A stretch of 64,000 nucleotides of DNA from Engraulis encrasicolus. Taxonomy: Eukaryota; Chordata; Actinopteri; Clupeiformes; Engraulidae. The number at the start of each line of letters is the position of its first letter. The first letter of the stretch is position 1. Below are positions 47,900 to 63,585 of this stretch, in pieces. The stretch is taken from the NCBI RefSeq assembly GCF_034702125.1, contig NC_085865.1, positions 46,623,488 to 46,687,487 of the forward strand, given 5' to 3'. Both the position numbers and the translations under genes were made by a program. The notes beneath the pieces were generated by a model. That model was not told the origin of the DNA and searched no databases. It saw only the letters and a list, made by a program, of their open reading frames with translations.

Positions 47900-50750
47900 G
47901 ACCGAAGAAAGAAAATTGGTTCATTTGAATGCATAAATCCCCCTGGGTTGGTGCTCGGGGGCCTGTGAAAAGTTCCCAAAGTTCCCTTCCCACTGTTACT
48001 ACAGCCACCAGGACATAAAGTGCTGGTCTGGAGCCTGCCCAAAGAGCTGAGGAGATGGAGGGGACCCTGTCAAGATGACAGGACGGATTAGGTGCCGTGT
48101 CATGGCAGCTGCCGTAGATCAAGTTGCACATTTAATTTCAGCTATCCAATTGGTCCAAGTCAGAGGTCATTCTTTTCTTGAGGAAAGAAGATTGTTTGGT
48201 AGCACTTTGGAATAGGGCTCACACGTTACTGTCTGTGACTTATAAGATAAGACATGTGTTAAGCAAAAACAAAAGCTTTCAAGGTCCTTATTACGATTAG
48301 CCTATGTCAGTTATAAAGGATTTATTGTCAATGAACAAGGACTTTGTGAATACACACCTAACAGATTATTAATTTGGCTGAACATTTGTCATATAAGTCA
48401 CCTATACTGATAGCTACCAGTACATCCGACATGTATGAGTAGCTAACATGCAAACCCTAATATAAAGTGGTATCGATTGTTCTTTATACCATATGTTGTT
48501 GTGGTTTACCAAAGAGCAAGACAATCTGTTTCAACACCGGTGCCTTCATTAGTTAGAAATATGATTACACAGTGGGCTATGTATCCCTAATGAGATATAG
48601 AGGTGTGCCGCAAGGAATGAGCTATGCAGGCACCCTTCCCCAGCTATATGGCGTAACAATATGATTTCCTGTGCCTTTCTGTGTGTTGCATGGCACTGTT
48701 TGGAGCCATGCCAAATTCACAAACAGTATGCCAAGTTACAGCATCCTAGAAGTCTTACATATGGCTACTCCCTTGTTGTAGCCAATAGAACCCCCCTCCC
48801 TAGTGGGACTTTTCTTTGAACGTCTTGTTGCAATGTCCAATGTACAATATTGCAATGTGTGCAATGTACATAGGCTACTACATAATGTAAAAGATGTTAG
48901 GGCAACATCTATGAAAGAGCTCTTTTGAATCTGCTAAGATTTGTAATTTTCACTCATATAGGCTACGGAAGTGAAAAGAGCTGTAAAGAGCTGGACAATT
49001 TTTGGGGGGGTTGAAAAACTTTACGCCTCAAACTTCCATGTGTCAAGTTTTCAAGCGCCACCGAGCAGTTCCAGATTGCTTACGATATAAGCTCTTTCAC
49101 ATTTTCTCGATAAGCTAGTAGGAGGATGACACAAGTGCCTTTCATGACCGTTCCCAGCAGAGTGGGAGAGCTGACTCATGGCAAGGCATCTGACAGAGGT
49201 TGATTAGCGCTATGCAGTGTGACAAACACAGCATGCCTTTGACTAGGACAGCATGGCGATCTGTGTTAATGCCCAATAATTAATTATTGAGTAAAATTAA
49301 TCAGTCAACATAGGCAATTGAAAATTAAAAACGTTTTATATTATTTTTTTTAGAAAGAGTAGTTGAATTAGAACAATAACATCAATAACTTCAAATGCAT
49401 TGTTGTTAATGATTACCTGCAATTCTGTTAAAAATACCATCGTTGAGATACAATTCAATTGTATTTTCATCAGAAATACTGAACAAGACATTTGTTTTTG
49501 GTTTATCTGATAAAGTGTGACCTGAAATTACCCCATAAGCTGTTTGGTAAATTATTGTTGTTTTCTGCTATCAATTCAGTTTTCCTTAGTTCTTTTCCCA
49601 GGAAAAACTAACTGAATTTAAAAGCATGCTTTATTGAAAAAAAAAACCTAAAATCCCTAATTAATATCCTGTGAATGCTCCCTTCCCAATCCTGGGAAGG
49701 ATCCCTTCCTTTGTCATGCTGTGTCCGAAACTTCCAAACCAAAGATAATTTATATGCCTTTCTGAAGATGCTGCGGTTCAGATAAGCAGTGAAGGGAAAT
49801 GCAAGAGGAAGTACCCTGGGTTAAAGGTCAAAAGGTCAAAGCTGACTCAATGTACTCAGCAACCCCGACCACCCGACCCCACGCCCTGACGCCCCCAACT
49901 TGTCACTGTTTGAGAAGTACTTACAGTAGGTGCTCAGGTGCGATGGAATTAAAATTGAATCATAAAGTCGAGTCAACAGCACAGCATCTAGGCTAAAGAA
50001 CACAATAATATTGTGGTATAAACATAAACAGTATACTACACTAACAATGTTCTGTTAAACTCAAATGTGTATCTCACATACAGTAATATATGGAGCCTAG
50101 AAGCTTCGCCCTCATAGAACAATATAGGGCCCGGACGGCGACCAGAGACTGAAGCGTGATTACAGCGTGGGAGTTAAATTCCAGGCAGAGAGCTGTAAAT
50201 AAATACACTCATTCAAATTGCCCCCACTGCGGACGTCACTGCCTCTGCCCCTCTCTCCGTAGAAATAAAAAGCCCGGCGGACCCTGGGAGGGACTGCCCC
50301 CCTCTGCCCTGACCCTCGGCTCTCCCGGCCCTCGCCCCTGATGCCTTTGGGACAATGCCCCCCTGTCATTCCAGGCAGACGCACATCCCACACAATGTGC
50401 GCTTTTGCTCCAGCGTGGAAAGAATGACTCTGTATTCCTCTTTCCTTCCTTCGGACTTTGGAGTGTCCTTCCAAGCCAGTGCAGCAAGCCCTGGGGGGTT
50501 TTCCCCTCCTTAACCTCCCTCCTTCCCTCCTCCCTCCCTCCTTCCTCCTCGCCGGGACCTTTAGGCTGTAAACATGCAGATCAGAGGCGTCAGTCAAGGT
50601 GCTGCTTCATCTTCAGAGGGCATGGCAATCAGTAGTGTAGTAGCTAGGCAGCGGACACTGGCACGCAAAAACACAAACACAAGAGACAACAGCTTTGCCT
50701 TTGAAGCTTCTGAAAGGTCTCAGAGGAAGATGAATATGCAGTTTCACCAG
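47900..50750. other. Gene-free stretch
   Basis: No exon, array or nameable transposon. A more GC-balanced block at about 50,110-50,570 differs from the AT-rich surroundings and could be a conserved regulatory element, which sequence alone cannot show. Confidence 0.4.
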
Positions 50751-50754
50751 TGGA

Positions 50755-51090
50755 ATGCCTGTAGTAGTCATTGAAAAGGCAGCTACCATAGTAGTACACT
50801 ACTATGACATAAGGACTTGTACTGCACTACAGCGGTGTAGTCTACTTTTTTGAAGTGGGTATACTGTATATTCGAGCATTTTTTGAAGTGGGTATACTGT
50901 ATATATTTATGCTATTCTAAACAATGGATCAATCCATTTGAAGTGGGTATACTGAAGCCCCTAAAATTTAGAAGTGGGTATACTCCGTATACCTGCGTTC
51001 TACGTAGACTACACCACTGCTGCACTACGATTTGGTCATTGCCATTCTGGTAACAGCAAATGTATAACACTGTGTCTTAACGTGTGAAAG
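50755..51090. mobile_element. Dispersed repeat (CATTGCCATTCTGG family), copy 2, split by a MITE
   Basis: TAGTCATTGAAAAGGCAGCT up to CTGCACTA is followed, after the MITE, by GGTCATTGCCATTCTGGTAA. Joining the halves reproduces the order seen at 36535-36735. Confidence 0.78.
50830..51019. mobile_element. 190-bp hAT-like MITE, copy 2
   Basis: Same ends and length as 3397-3586, with perfect 8-bp target duplications CTGCACTA at 50822-50829 and 51020-51027. Only a handful of substitutions separate the two copies. Confidence 0.93.
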
Positions 51091-51499
51091 TAGCTACATT
51101 GTTTTTAATGTGTGGTGTGGCAAGTGGAGTTTTTGCTTGAGAGTCAAGAACCTCATGACAGCTGTGTCTCTGCTGACCATCTCTGCTCCACACTGCTACC
51201 ATGTCTGGACTTTGAAGAGTTCTGACAGACAGCAGCACTAATCATTCAGTCATCACAATCTGTCCCGGCACAACAAACCCAACATAACTTCCATTGAGAT
51301 CTGTATATAGGCTACCCCTTGTGTTGTCTGAGGTGTGTAAGCCTTCAGTGGCTGCCAGTGGCCTATGGTCACCAAGCAGTAGCCTTAGTATTGACTCCTT
51401 TCACACAATATTCCTGTGGCCACCCACATGTTTTTCAAAAGCCACTCTAGGCTGCAAGAAGACACACACAAGCATGCACGCATGCACGCACGCAGACAC

Positions 51500-53700
<2,201 letters not shown>

Positions 53701-53719
53701 CTGGTTTTATGTTCCTCAA

Positions 53720-53940
53720 CAGTGTTGGCAGATTGGGTGGTTATACCCGCCCAATTGGGCTGCTTGGGATAGCCGTCTGCAGGTAAAAACGGCCAAAAAC
53801 GGCTATTTGGCGGGTTTTTCTGCAGTTTTATGCCCATAGACATCAATATAATTTGTTGAAATTGGGCGGATTTTAGTGCCTAATGGTGGTTTTTGAGCAC
53901 CGTTTGAGCGGGATACGATCAGACACATCTGGCAACACTG
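53720..53940. mobile_element. hAT-like MITE, CAGTGTTGGCAGATTG end
   Basis: Starts CAGTGTTGGCAGAT and ends CATCTGGCAACACTG, with perfect 8-bp target duplications TTCCTCAA at 53712-53719 and 53941-53948. Its ends resemble those of 46022-46269, so the two are related families. Confidence 0.92.
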
Positions 53941-54408
53941 TTCCTCAACCCCCTGGTGCCTTCGCATGCAACTTACTGTATCCTTTGGGGCGCAATGAAA
54001 ATGAAGAATTTGTGTGATCAACAAAAACTATTTACTTAGCTTCAATTTTGATTAGGAATGTGACTTTCATAAAATGAATGATGACCTTCAGCTTTAATGG
54101 CATTACTATGAAAAAAATAAGTCAGTACACAAATAAACACAAAACAACTTAACAACAAGCAATACAAACACAAGACAATAGTAATACCAGTACCAACATT
54201 CTCTCTTTCTCTCTCTGTGTCTGTGTCTCTCTCTCTCTCTCCCTGTGTCACCCTATGTCCTATCTATATCCTTTACTTTTCTTCCAGAAAGTACCCACTT
54301 TAAATCGCAGTATCCTGTGGACCATGGAAACTCTCCTGATGAGGTCACTGAGGCATGATGTCAACTTCAGGACATCTAGGAAGGAACATTCCATCTAAAA
54401 ATGGCCGC

Positions 54409-54560
<152 letters not shown>

Positions 54561-55734
54561 AACAAGACTCCCCTGGGTCCTGGAATGAACCAAACCTATG
54601 ATTTCGTAGTAACAAATCCCTTTTCTTCGAATCAATTTGAGATGAGCGTATCTGTGACCTTTGACCCTCTTGCTTCCTGTTTTAAGCGTATTTCTTATCT
54701 GTCCTAGCAAAGGGGTCGGCGCCTCCCCCTCTGCACCCTGTCACCCCCTAATGAGAGGTCAGTTGAAGTCTGTGTTGACAAGTGTGAGGCACATCACAGC
54801 TTACTGGCTGGGCAATTAGGGCCCACATACTTGCTTTGTCGCCATGCTGGGGGGGTATGTTATCTGCTCAACATCAGTGTCCGGCCGGTGTGTACTGGGT
54901 ATACTGAGTGGAAAATCTGGATTGTCTAGAAGAGCATCACATACTCAGTCAAAGAAAGCAAATAGATTTTGCAGACATTTTATTTATTTATGCTCTCTAT
55001 TATAACTACAAGCTATTTTGCTTTCTGTTCAAGTAATGAGAACACGCTTCCCATCTTTTCTGAGCATTCAAAGATGTTGACTGTTGATGGCTGGCGTGTG
55101 TCCAAGCCTAATAGTAATATAGGAATCGCAGTGCAGCTTGGTGCTTGCTTACCTCGGGGGTATCTTGTTTTAGCATTGACAGGGGTTGGCTCGGCACACT
55201 GGAAAAACTCTCCCATGACCTGAAGCGGGTTAAGAAAACGGAGGACCAGGACGAGGAGGAAGTGGCATGGGTCTGAATAAAACATCAACACGGGCCAGTA
55301 AGGGACACATACGTAGGACCACGCTAGGCTACTTCATTCCTAATGACAGGGACATTTTTCCCAGCCTTTTACCACACCAATCACTCGCTTGCTTGAGTTT
55401 GCGCCGATAGGAACAAGGAATTTCGAGGGAGGTTTTGGTGATCATAATCATTAAAATGCTACTGATCTTACTCTGGGAAAAAAAAGTCATGTCAAATGTA
55501 TTTTCACGTAGTGATGCATCATCATGTCTATTTATATGACCACAGATGTTGGGGAAACAGCTATGCAAACAGTGCTTCAGAAACCAGAACCACAGCTTCG
55601 CAACCACAACCACACATGAAGGCCTAGCAGAGCAGTGCTTACAGCTTTTGGTCTCCTCAATGGTTTAAAGGGTCAAATCCATGTTTGTCATTCAATTACG
55701 TACATTAATTGTGGATAGTAATGCATGTCTTTGC

Positions 55735-56096
55735 TTAAAGGGACACTGTGTGAGATTTTTTGTGTTTTATATCCAGAATTCATGCTACCCATTCACTAAT
55801 GTTACCTTTGTCATGAATATTTACCACCATCATGAAATTCTAAGTATTCATTATGACTGGAAAAATTGCACTTTTCATACATGAAAGGGGGGATCTTCTC
55901 CATGATCCGCCATTTTGAATTTCCAGAAATAGCCATTTTTAGCTGCAAAAATGACTGTACTTGGGCCATACTAGAAAATATTAGTTTATTACTTAGTAAA
56001 CTATCATGAAAAGGTCAAATTTGGCAATAGGCGACACAGTTTCAATGAGCAGCATAGTTGCAGTACCTTTTTTGACCATTTCCTGCACAGTATCCC
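55735..56096 (+). mobile_element. piggyBac-like MITE (TTAAAGGGACACTGTG end)
   Basis: The left end is TTAAAGGGACACTGTGTGAG. The inverted counterpart GCACAGTATCCC lies at the right, but without a TTAA, so the right tip is lost. Decayed relatives seem present at about 4,700-4,985 and inside the hAT element at 24,955-25,090. Confidence 0.72.
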
Positions 56097-56422
56097 AGAA
56101 ATATGTTTTCCACCTTGTTTTTCCGGTAAAATTCTTCACTCCATGCCATCCTGGTTCTGATGGTAGTTGGCAAAACAACATGGCCCACTCAAACTCCAAA
56201 ACATGACTTTGGAAACATCTGAGTGTTTGGGTGAAGGTCCCCGAATGACCTCCATGCCCTCTGTAGTGGTCTATAGTTATGTCCTGTGTACGGTAGGTGA
56301 GGCAGATCGACTGCTGTCGGCTGCTTTCCTCTCCTGAAGGCCAGGATGTTAGCAGACAAAAGGAGGCGATGCAGAGGAAGGGGGAGAAGGCAAGAAGGCT
56401 AGAGTGAGTCAGGGAAGCTGGT

Positions 56423-56430
56423 CACACACA

Positions 56431-56511
<81 letters not shown>

Positions 56512-56604
56512 GCCAACATATGGTCAAGCATACAGAGAATTCAAACAGACCACTGAATACTCAAGCACAGACAGACATGCAATAGAAATACGAACACACA
56601 CACG

Positions 56605-56639
<35 letters not shown>

Positions 56640-56655
56640 ACACACACACACATGA
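56423..56655. repeat. (CA)n arrays
   Basis: CA arrays at 56423-56507 and about 56595-56653, split by unique sequence. Confidence 0.93.
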
Positions 56656-56699
56656 GAAATATAGGTAAGTAGGTTACGTTTTTCAGTCCTCTGTTAGGG

Positions 56700-58360
56700 C
56701 ACTATGACCAAATGAACTTGACTAGCATAAACAAAATACTGTCAAGTCAACTCTGTGGGTCCTTTGCATGCAAATACATCAAACGCGGCCAGCGCAACAA
56801 CGGCCTTTAGAGATCAGCCCACAATGTAGATGGGGCCGCCCATTGGTCCCTCTACACATAGACAGTGGACTGAGCCCATAATATTATAGTAGTGTGTGAG
56901 GGCCTGGTCTATAGAACGACCTGGCCATGTTTAGATCCCAGTCCCAGACCTAGTCAGTCTAATGCACCATGCCCATTTCATATCATGCTGTGAAAGTCTA
57001 GAGAAGTGAAATGAAACTGAGGTGAGGCATCGCAGTAGGTGGCGACAGCCTGGCTATAGGGGTCACTGTCAGCCACCTCTGCAGGAAAAACAGGTAGTGC
57101 AAACCCACCCAGCCTTACCCAGCCGAGTGGCGCTGCATGCCCTGGTAAACTTGACCACAAGCACTGGGTCAGCGATGATGGATGTGCCCTGTGTTTTCCA
57201 TTTCTGATATGTACGTCACAGCGATACAGCAACGCGAAGTCTTGCTGCCTTCTCCTCTTAACCATTGAACCCGTAGATAATCCCTCATCTCCACCTCTCC
57301 AAACATGAACCCAGGGCAAGCTTCCTGCTATTTAAACAAAGTTTGTCAGGTTCCCTATGTCGGAGTAGATCCTCATTAACTTGCTTTAGTCTTTGTAATC
57401 ATATGGTGGTGTTTGTATATTGAATTTTTTTTTGATGAGATCAAATAAATACATTAATTAGTCTATAAGATTTTGATCCGTCAAAAACAGCCCAATCTAT
57501 TGATTTATTTTATTTGCTTGAGTTCATAGCTAATGCTCATTATTAAACCATAACAACAGCCTCATTTGCATTTGGCTTCATCAGCCCTCCTATGTAGACC
57601 TATATATCAGGCTTACAACAAAGCTATGAATAAGTGAATAGTAACTATGCATGTGAACCTGGCAAATGCAACTGTGTATTAGCTCTTTCCGTATTGTTCT
57701 CTCACGCCCTACCTCTGCAACACAGTGTGTCACAAGGATTTTGTGCATAACATTTACAAATTCAACATGGTGCAACAACCCAACTGTCATTCTGTCACAT
57801 GATTTCTTTCTCTTTTTTGAACATGGCAAGGAAACATGTTATTGCACTTGTTTGCAACAAAATGTCAAATTAAGAATGCTACTTTAGAAAGAAAATGCAA
57901 GCAATTGGCCCTTTAAAAAAAAGATCAGACTTCACTAGGCCTACAGGCTAAAAATCAGAGACAGTCTGAAAGTCAGAGGCGGTCAGTACCCGTGTGCAGA
58001 AAAATAAACAAATAAATATAAACAAAAAATAGACGGCAATTAAATTACAGTAAGTAGGCCTAGGCCAAAACGTTGATCTTCATTAAGAACGAGATCTTAT
58101 CTTGGTGGAAACAGCTGGATTAGGCAGGCTACAATAACCTGAATTGAAACCACCAATTTCTGAACTTCAGTGGAGGGCTCCGCCTTGACTTGCAGTTGGG
58201 AGTCTGTCAGCCCTCTATGCCCGTCCCTCCTCCTCCTTCAGGACAGTGTTGGTGATAGTACACCGCTGTAGTCCAGCCCTTCCCTCGCCTTTCTCCGGTC
58301 CGCATTTACACCGCTACACCGCAGCTGGGACAAGCACCTAGGCTACTGTACAGGAGGAAC
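56700..58360. other. Upstream region of the signal-peptide gene
   Basis: No exon was recognised. The last 200 bp before the ATG (58,160-58,367) are GC-richer, with CCTCCTCCTCC and CCGCTACACCGC, as expected for a promoter and leader. Confidence 0.4.
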
Positions 58361-58367
58361 CCGCAGC

Positions 58368-58425
58368 ATGGCTTTGGGTGGTTTTGTTGTCACCGGACTT
58401 TGCATCCTCGTCCTCGCCAGTCAAT
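58368..58425 (+). CDS. First coding exon of an unidentified secreted or membrane protein
   Basis: The ATG at 58368, in the good context CGCAGCATGG, opens 19 codons, MALGGFVVTGLCILVLASQ, then T and a consensus donor GTAAGT. The peptide is a classic signal sequence: a hydrophobic core with a small-residue AS-Q cleavage region. The exon ends in phase 1, the usual arrangement for genes that join a signal peptide to extracellular modules. I cannot name the gene. The following 5.5 kb to the right edge shows no convincing second exon, so intron 1 is long and the rest lies outside. It could encode a receptor, protease or adhesion protein. Confidence 0.6.
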
Positions 58426-59634
58426 GTAAGTAGCATAAAGAGAAACATGTGGATAACTGTGCAAAGTGAGTGCGTATTATTGATTGCGCGTTGCAAGAAA
58501 CACCAACTTCAGCGATCCTTGCACTTCGCCGGTTTGTGGTTGGGACATGGCATAAGGTGTTTCGCTGTTCTGTCCCGCAAAATAAGACAAAGTTTGGAAC
58601 AACATGTGACTGGCTGCCTGTGCCGCTTTATTATTTCATGAGCGTTATGTTTACAAAGAATTGTGAATTATTTGATGATTAGGGCCTATTTGCACGTTGT
58701 GAATTATTTTCTTTCTGCGATTTAAAACTCAGCAAGACTGGATGCTGATTCATAACGTTTGTTGGGCTAAAGTTGAGAGGTTGGTCTGACGTTTGGAAAT
58801 ATTGATAAGGTCACTTTCACACCCACTACTAATTGGGAGGTGAATTGCCTCCTACTGAATGCATGACCAGCAGATGCAGGAGTGAAGGTGGTGAACATAG
58901 TTGAGCATGACGGTTTAACAATAATGTAGGCCTACTTAGTTATGAGATAAACTAGCCTACTTGAGAATTGTTTACAAACATGGGGTTTTCCTGCTTTATT
59001 ATTATTAATAATATTTTTAAATGATGTGTAGGCATTTTTAAATGATGAGTAGTTGAGCAATTACATTTTCTTCACAATATTTTAAACTTTTTTGTTGTTG
59101 TTGTATAGGCTAGTTAGGTTTTGCAAATGTTTCAGTAGTGACTTCTCTGGGACGGCAACAAGGGAAGGCTCTCTAATGTCTCTCTATACATGCACTCAGT
59201 TGCAATTCCAGTCACTTAAGCAATGATCTGCCTCCTGACGTATCCAATTTGTGCAGTAGCCTATACTCACTGAAGCAAGCTCAGGAAAGTCGGTCACCAC
59301 TGAGAGAAATGCTTGGCTAACTCCTAGACAGAACTTTCAAAGCAATCCCAAATCATTTCATCTACATATAAAAGCTGCTGATGCATTTTCCAGATTAATT
59401 CTGAGTGAGTCAGTGCAGATTGATGGAGGGAGGAAGGGAGGAGGAACTCTGCATCCACCTCATCAGCTTTCAAGAGCATTCTCAGGATGTTTTGCACTGG
59501 TGTTTGTTAAGAGAAGTAATGGCTTAAAGCTCTTTACATTCTCCCGTATCCTTCCTTTCCGTGTCCAGGCTGTGCACAGACAGACTTCCTCCTCTGTTTG
59601 CCCGCTGCTGTCAGTCTTTTAAGTCACACCAAGG

Positions 59635-59795
59635 CAGGGGCGTAGCAACAAACGTTGGGCCCTATGTAGCTTACAATCAGCTCCAGTGGACCTCCCCAGC
59701 CATATCCTTTCATACATCAGACTATGTGTGGGCCCCCTATATACACGGGGCCCTGGTGACTCAGTCACACTTTACCCCCCTGAATGACACCCCCG
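59635..59795. mobile_element. 161-bp hAT-like MITE (CAGGGGCGTAGC end)
   Basis: Begins CAGGGGCGTAGCAACAAACG and ends ATGACACCCCCG. A perfect 8-bp target duplication CACCAAGG lies at 59627-59634 and 59796-59803. Confidence 0.85.
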
Positions 59796-60017
59796 CACCA
59801 AGGAGCGGCCTGCCATTGTGCGCCAGCTCTAACTGGACCACACATCTGGACCATTCTCTCTCTCTCTCAGGTATTTCTGTTCCTCTACCCGTTTCTTTTT
59901 CTCTCCTTTTCTCACTTACTTCCACATTACACCCTTTCTCCTCTTCTGTCATCCTTTGTCTTCTACTATCCTCCTTTTCCTTCCATCCCTCTTTTTTCTG
60001 CCTTCTCCCCATTTCTC

Positions 60018-60018
60018 T

Positions 60019-60086
<68 letters not shown>
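60018..60086. repeat. (TC)n microsatellite
   Basis: About 33 TC units, the first of four such arrays in 1.3 kb. Confidence 0.95.
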
Positions 60087-60088
<2 letters not shown>

Positions 60089-60194
60089 CCAAACTCCCTG
60101 ACCTATACTGGCCCTCCTAGACCTTAATGAAGCGAACCTTATCTCACTTCCACTGTGATCTGGCCTCTGAGGGTCCTGTGGGGATTTCCCCTCG

Positions 60195-60198
<4 letters not shown>

Positions 60199-60269
<71 letters not shown>

Positions 60270-60677
60270 CCCCCCTCTCCCTGAGGCTTCTACTGTGTTG
60301 GTTGGTTGGTTGGTTGGCTGACCTTTGTTGGACACCTCATTCCCATGCTGGTGTCTGGGGTCACCCTTGCGGATCGTTGGGGACAAAAGTTGCAAGTGCT
60401 CATACGAGACAAAGATGCAACTGTGGCACAGTTGGACATGGTCCGTTGTCCATGTTCTTCCCACCCACGCTGGTTATTAAATGGAAATGCATTTGCCTTG
60501 TTATCGTGTTGTTAAGAAAAACATCCCTACAGCATGTTGAAGTTCACTTTCCAAAGCTTTTATGCCCACCATCCTCCCTTTTTTGAAGAAAAAATACAAT
60601 CTGGGCATTAAAATATGATGACTTTCCGGCAATTAAATAGAGAATACTTCATTGCAGCCCAAATTTACCCCACTGAG

Positions 60678-60742
<65 letters not shown>

Positions 60743-61184
60743 TCTCTTTCTCTCTCTGTTCTGTCTATATCTCTGAGGCTGCTTCTGTCTGTTAGACACC
60801 TTTTTCCTATGCTGGTGTCTGGGTGTCATCTATGCGTGGTATTGAGGACAAAAGTTGTATGTGCTCAATCAAGACAAAGATGACACTGTGGCATGGTCAT
60901 GGTCTGTTGGTAATGTTTTCACCACCCGACCCACCCACCCACGCTGATTATTACATGGTAATTTGTTGTGGCATGTCCTCAAATCTGAAATATATTAGCC
61001 TTGTTATCATGTTGTGAAGAAAAACCCCTGCAGGGTATTTAAGTTCACTTTCTAAAGCTTTTATCCACAAGTAACCCACAAATCCAAACATTCTTGAGAA
61101 AAAAAATACAAACTAGGCCTTAAAATGTGATGACAAAGAAATTCCATCCGTAAAATAGAGAAAATACTCCATCCTGATCCAGAA

Positions 61185-61281
<97 letters not shown>

Positions 61282-61480
61282 TCTCTCTCTCCTCTGTCCC
61301 TTGCTGGTGTCTGGGGGTCACCCTTGTGGAGTGTTGGGGACAAAATGTATTCAATTTCTCATGCTGAAACAAGACCATGATGCCACTTTGGAATGGGCGG
61401 GGGACCGATTGTCAAAATCTTTTCCCCAACATCTTCGATAATTCAATGACCATTTCTGGTTAGGAAAAGAGTCTTAATGA
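60199..61480. repeat. Three tandem copies of a 0.48-kb unit, each headed by a (CT)n array
   Basis: CT arrays at 60199-60267, 60677-60755 and 61196-61291 are each followed by collinear sequence: GCTGGTGTCTGGGG, GGGACAAAAGTT / GAGGACAAAAGTT / GGGACAAAATGT, AGACAAAGATG, then in the first two TTCACTTTC-AAAGCTTTTAT and AATAGAGAA-ATACT. The third copy is partial and most diverged. Confidence 0.88.
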
Positions 61481-61520
61481 TATGAAATATCCTGACTTTT
61501 TGCCTCATTTTAACGTAGAG

Positions 61521-61758
61521 CAGTGGTTCTCAACCTTTTTTGAACAAATGCCCCCTTGATACCGTCATGAGCCTGCTAACGCCCCCTTGACCTTATCATA
61601 GGCCTTCCAGCGCCCCTTTAATATAAGAAAATGAAATAGACTAATTCCATCCATTTGTTACTGAACGCCCCCGTTCTCTATCACTGTAACTCCTTCTCAA
61701 TGCCCTCCGAGGGCTTTCTAACGACCCCCCTGGGGGGCTGTAGAGCTCCCGTTGAGAG
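61521..61758. mobile_element. hAT-like MITE (CAGTGGTTCTCAACC end), right tip lost
   Basis: Starts CAGTGGTTCTCAACCTTTTT. The right side reads GAGCTCCCGTTGAGAG, the inverted counterpart, but lacks the final ACCACTG. Confidence 0.8.
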
Positions 61759-63454
61759 GGTGAGAAAGAGAGAAAGTATGGCCTGACAGGCCTAGAACGT
61801 ACCCAGCTGAGGGTGAGAGGGGAGAACATCCAGACAAAGGCACCATGCTTTAGGATGGCCAGTGTGACTGAACAGCACCCAGGCCCCAGCAGCCTGTCCC
61901 CAGCGCCTGCTTCCTCTGAAGCCCTGTCATACAAATACAGCCATTGTTCTCTACATACATGTACATAGTTTACTGCTGACATTAAGGGAGCAAGGACCAT
62001 GTATAGGCCCTCTTTCTGGAAACACTCAGTTGGAGGCCTTTTAGATTTAGAAGATGGAATATGTGGCCCTGTTTAAGATTGGTCCTAAAAACAGGAGACA
62101 TTAGGATCTCTTCAATATATTCCTCTCCACTTAAAGATATCCATCATTCTGTTTATGCGAAATGTGGCATGAATGTTTAAAGGAAAGCAGTTGTTACTGT
62201 TCTGTATCAAGGTAGACCAAACAAAACTGTGTTTATCTCTCCTGGAGCGGTTATTATGAGCGGTTTTCCTATCATTTTGTGCTTTTTGGACCAACGACGA
62301 GTACACTGTACAGTCTTACTGTCAGGATGGCTCTATTTTTTCCTTGTCGTTTTGTAACTGTCCTAAAAACAGTTTCTATGCAAAGATACACAACAGCTGG
62401 CTTAACCTCTGTAGATTCTGGCGACGGATAGTAGCTCAGTCTTCATCTTTCATCCGATGACGTTGTGGTAGCATGAAAGGTGAGGTAACCTCTATCTAGA
62501 AAGACTCTCTCAAAAGTCCATTAGTAAAAAAAAAAAACAGCAAATAGATTTCTTGTTTTGACTTTTAATTTACTCATTGTTCCACATTGTTGTGTATCAG
62601 ATCAGCAAATTTCTGGGCTTGTGATATAGTAACATAACATGTTGTTGTCCTTACTTGGATATGGATATGGACTCATTATCAACATTTCATGAATATGTTG
62701 TACATATCCTAATCTTGAACACCCGGTAATTATAAAAATCCCATTTTTCCTTGAAATGCATTAAGCCTGTACTGCATCATTGTTTTACAGGTCAGAATGA
62801 GCCTGATCCTCCCATGTGTCCGACATTGTTGTTTTCCAAAACGGAATAATCTGTATTTTTTCTGTGTTCAGAATTGTTCTCTACTTGCCATATCTTTTCT
62901 GTGCCTATGAACCATTGTGTTGCAACTCAGAATAAGCCCAATCTTTTTGCTGTATGTTGCCAGCATTGTTGTTCTGCTACTCAGACTGAACCTTATCTTT
63001 TATGGCTCCGTTGTTGTTGTGGGACTGCATAAGTCTAGTCCTTGTATCCTTGTATCTGCGAGGCCTTGTGGCTCACCTTCCTGCTCTGGGAGTGGGCTAA
63101 GCTTCATCTCCTGTTGGCCACTGCAGGCTTGTAAATGCCGGCTGCACCGGCGTAGGTGTCAGTTCCTGTCTGGATATTGTAGGTCTGAGGAGAAGGCCTT
63201 GAGCATCTCCAGACCTCAGGGGTAGCCTGGACAGGAAAGAGCCTAGGCTGCTTTTTTTTAAACTGTCTTGACAGTTCGCATTAGACATCTACTGGCTTTT
63301 GGGTTGTTTCATCTCTTTTTTCAGGATGCGACTGTCTATGTGCTTTCTGAGAGATAATTGAAGGTAGAAATGTTCCTACGTCCTGTACTATCTTTGTGTA
63401 ATGTTATGTTTTTTCCCTCTAAATTACAAACTTAGCCCCTTTAGACATGGCCTC

Positions 63455-63585
63455 CGTCATAAATGAGCTGTTACCTGAATGGCAACGTCCAAGTCGTAAT
63501 GTATTACTAAAGGCGCTCTGCACTGTCATAGCGGTGTAGCACTATGGTAGCAGCATTTTTTCAACGACTATTACAAACAATGTTA
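63455..63585 (-). mobile_element. Dispersed repeat (CATTGCCATTCTGG family), copy 3
   Basis: The reverse complement contains GCTGCTACCATAGTGCTACA, GCGCCTTTAGTAATACATTA and CGTTGCCATTCAGGTAACAG, in the same order as the copies at 36.6 and 50.8 kb. Confidence 0.68.

Noticed and set aside
57000..57320. 113-codon minus-strand frame near 57 kb as a gene
   Set aside because: No recognisable domain, splice context or start context. It is consistent with chance in GC-balanced sequence.
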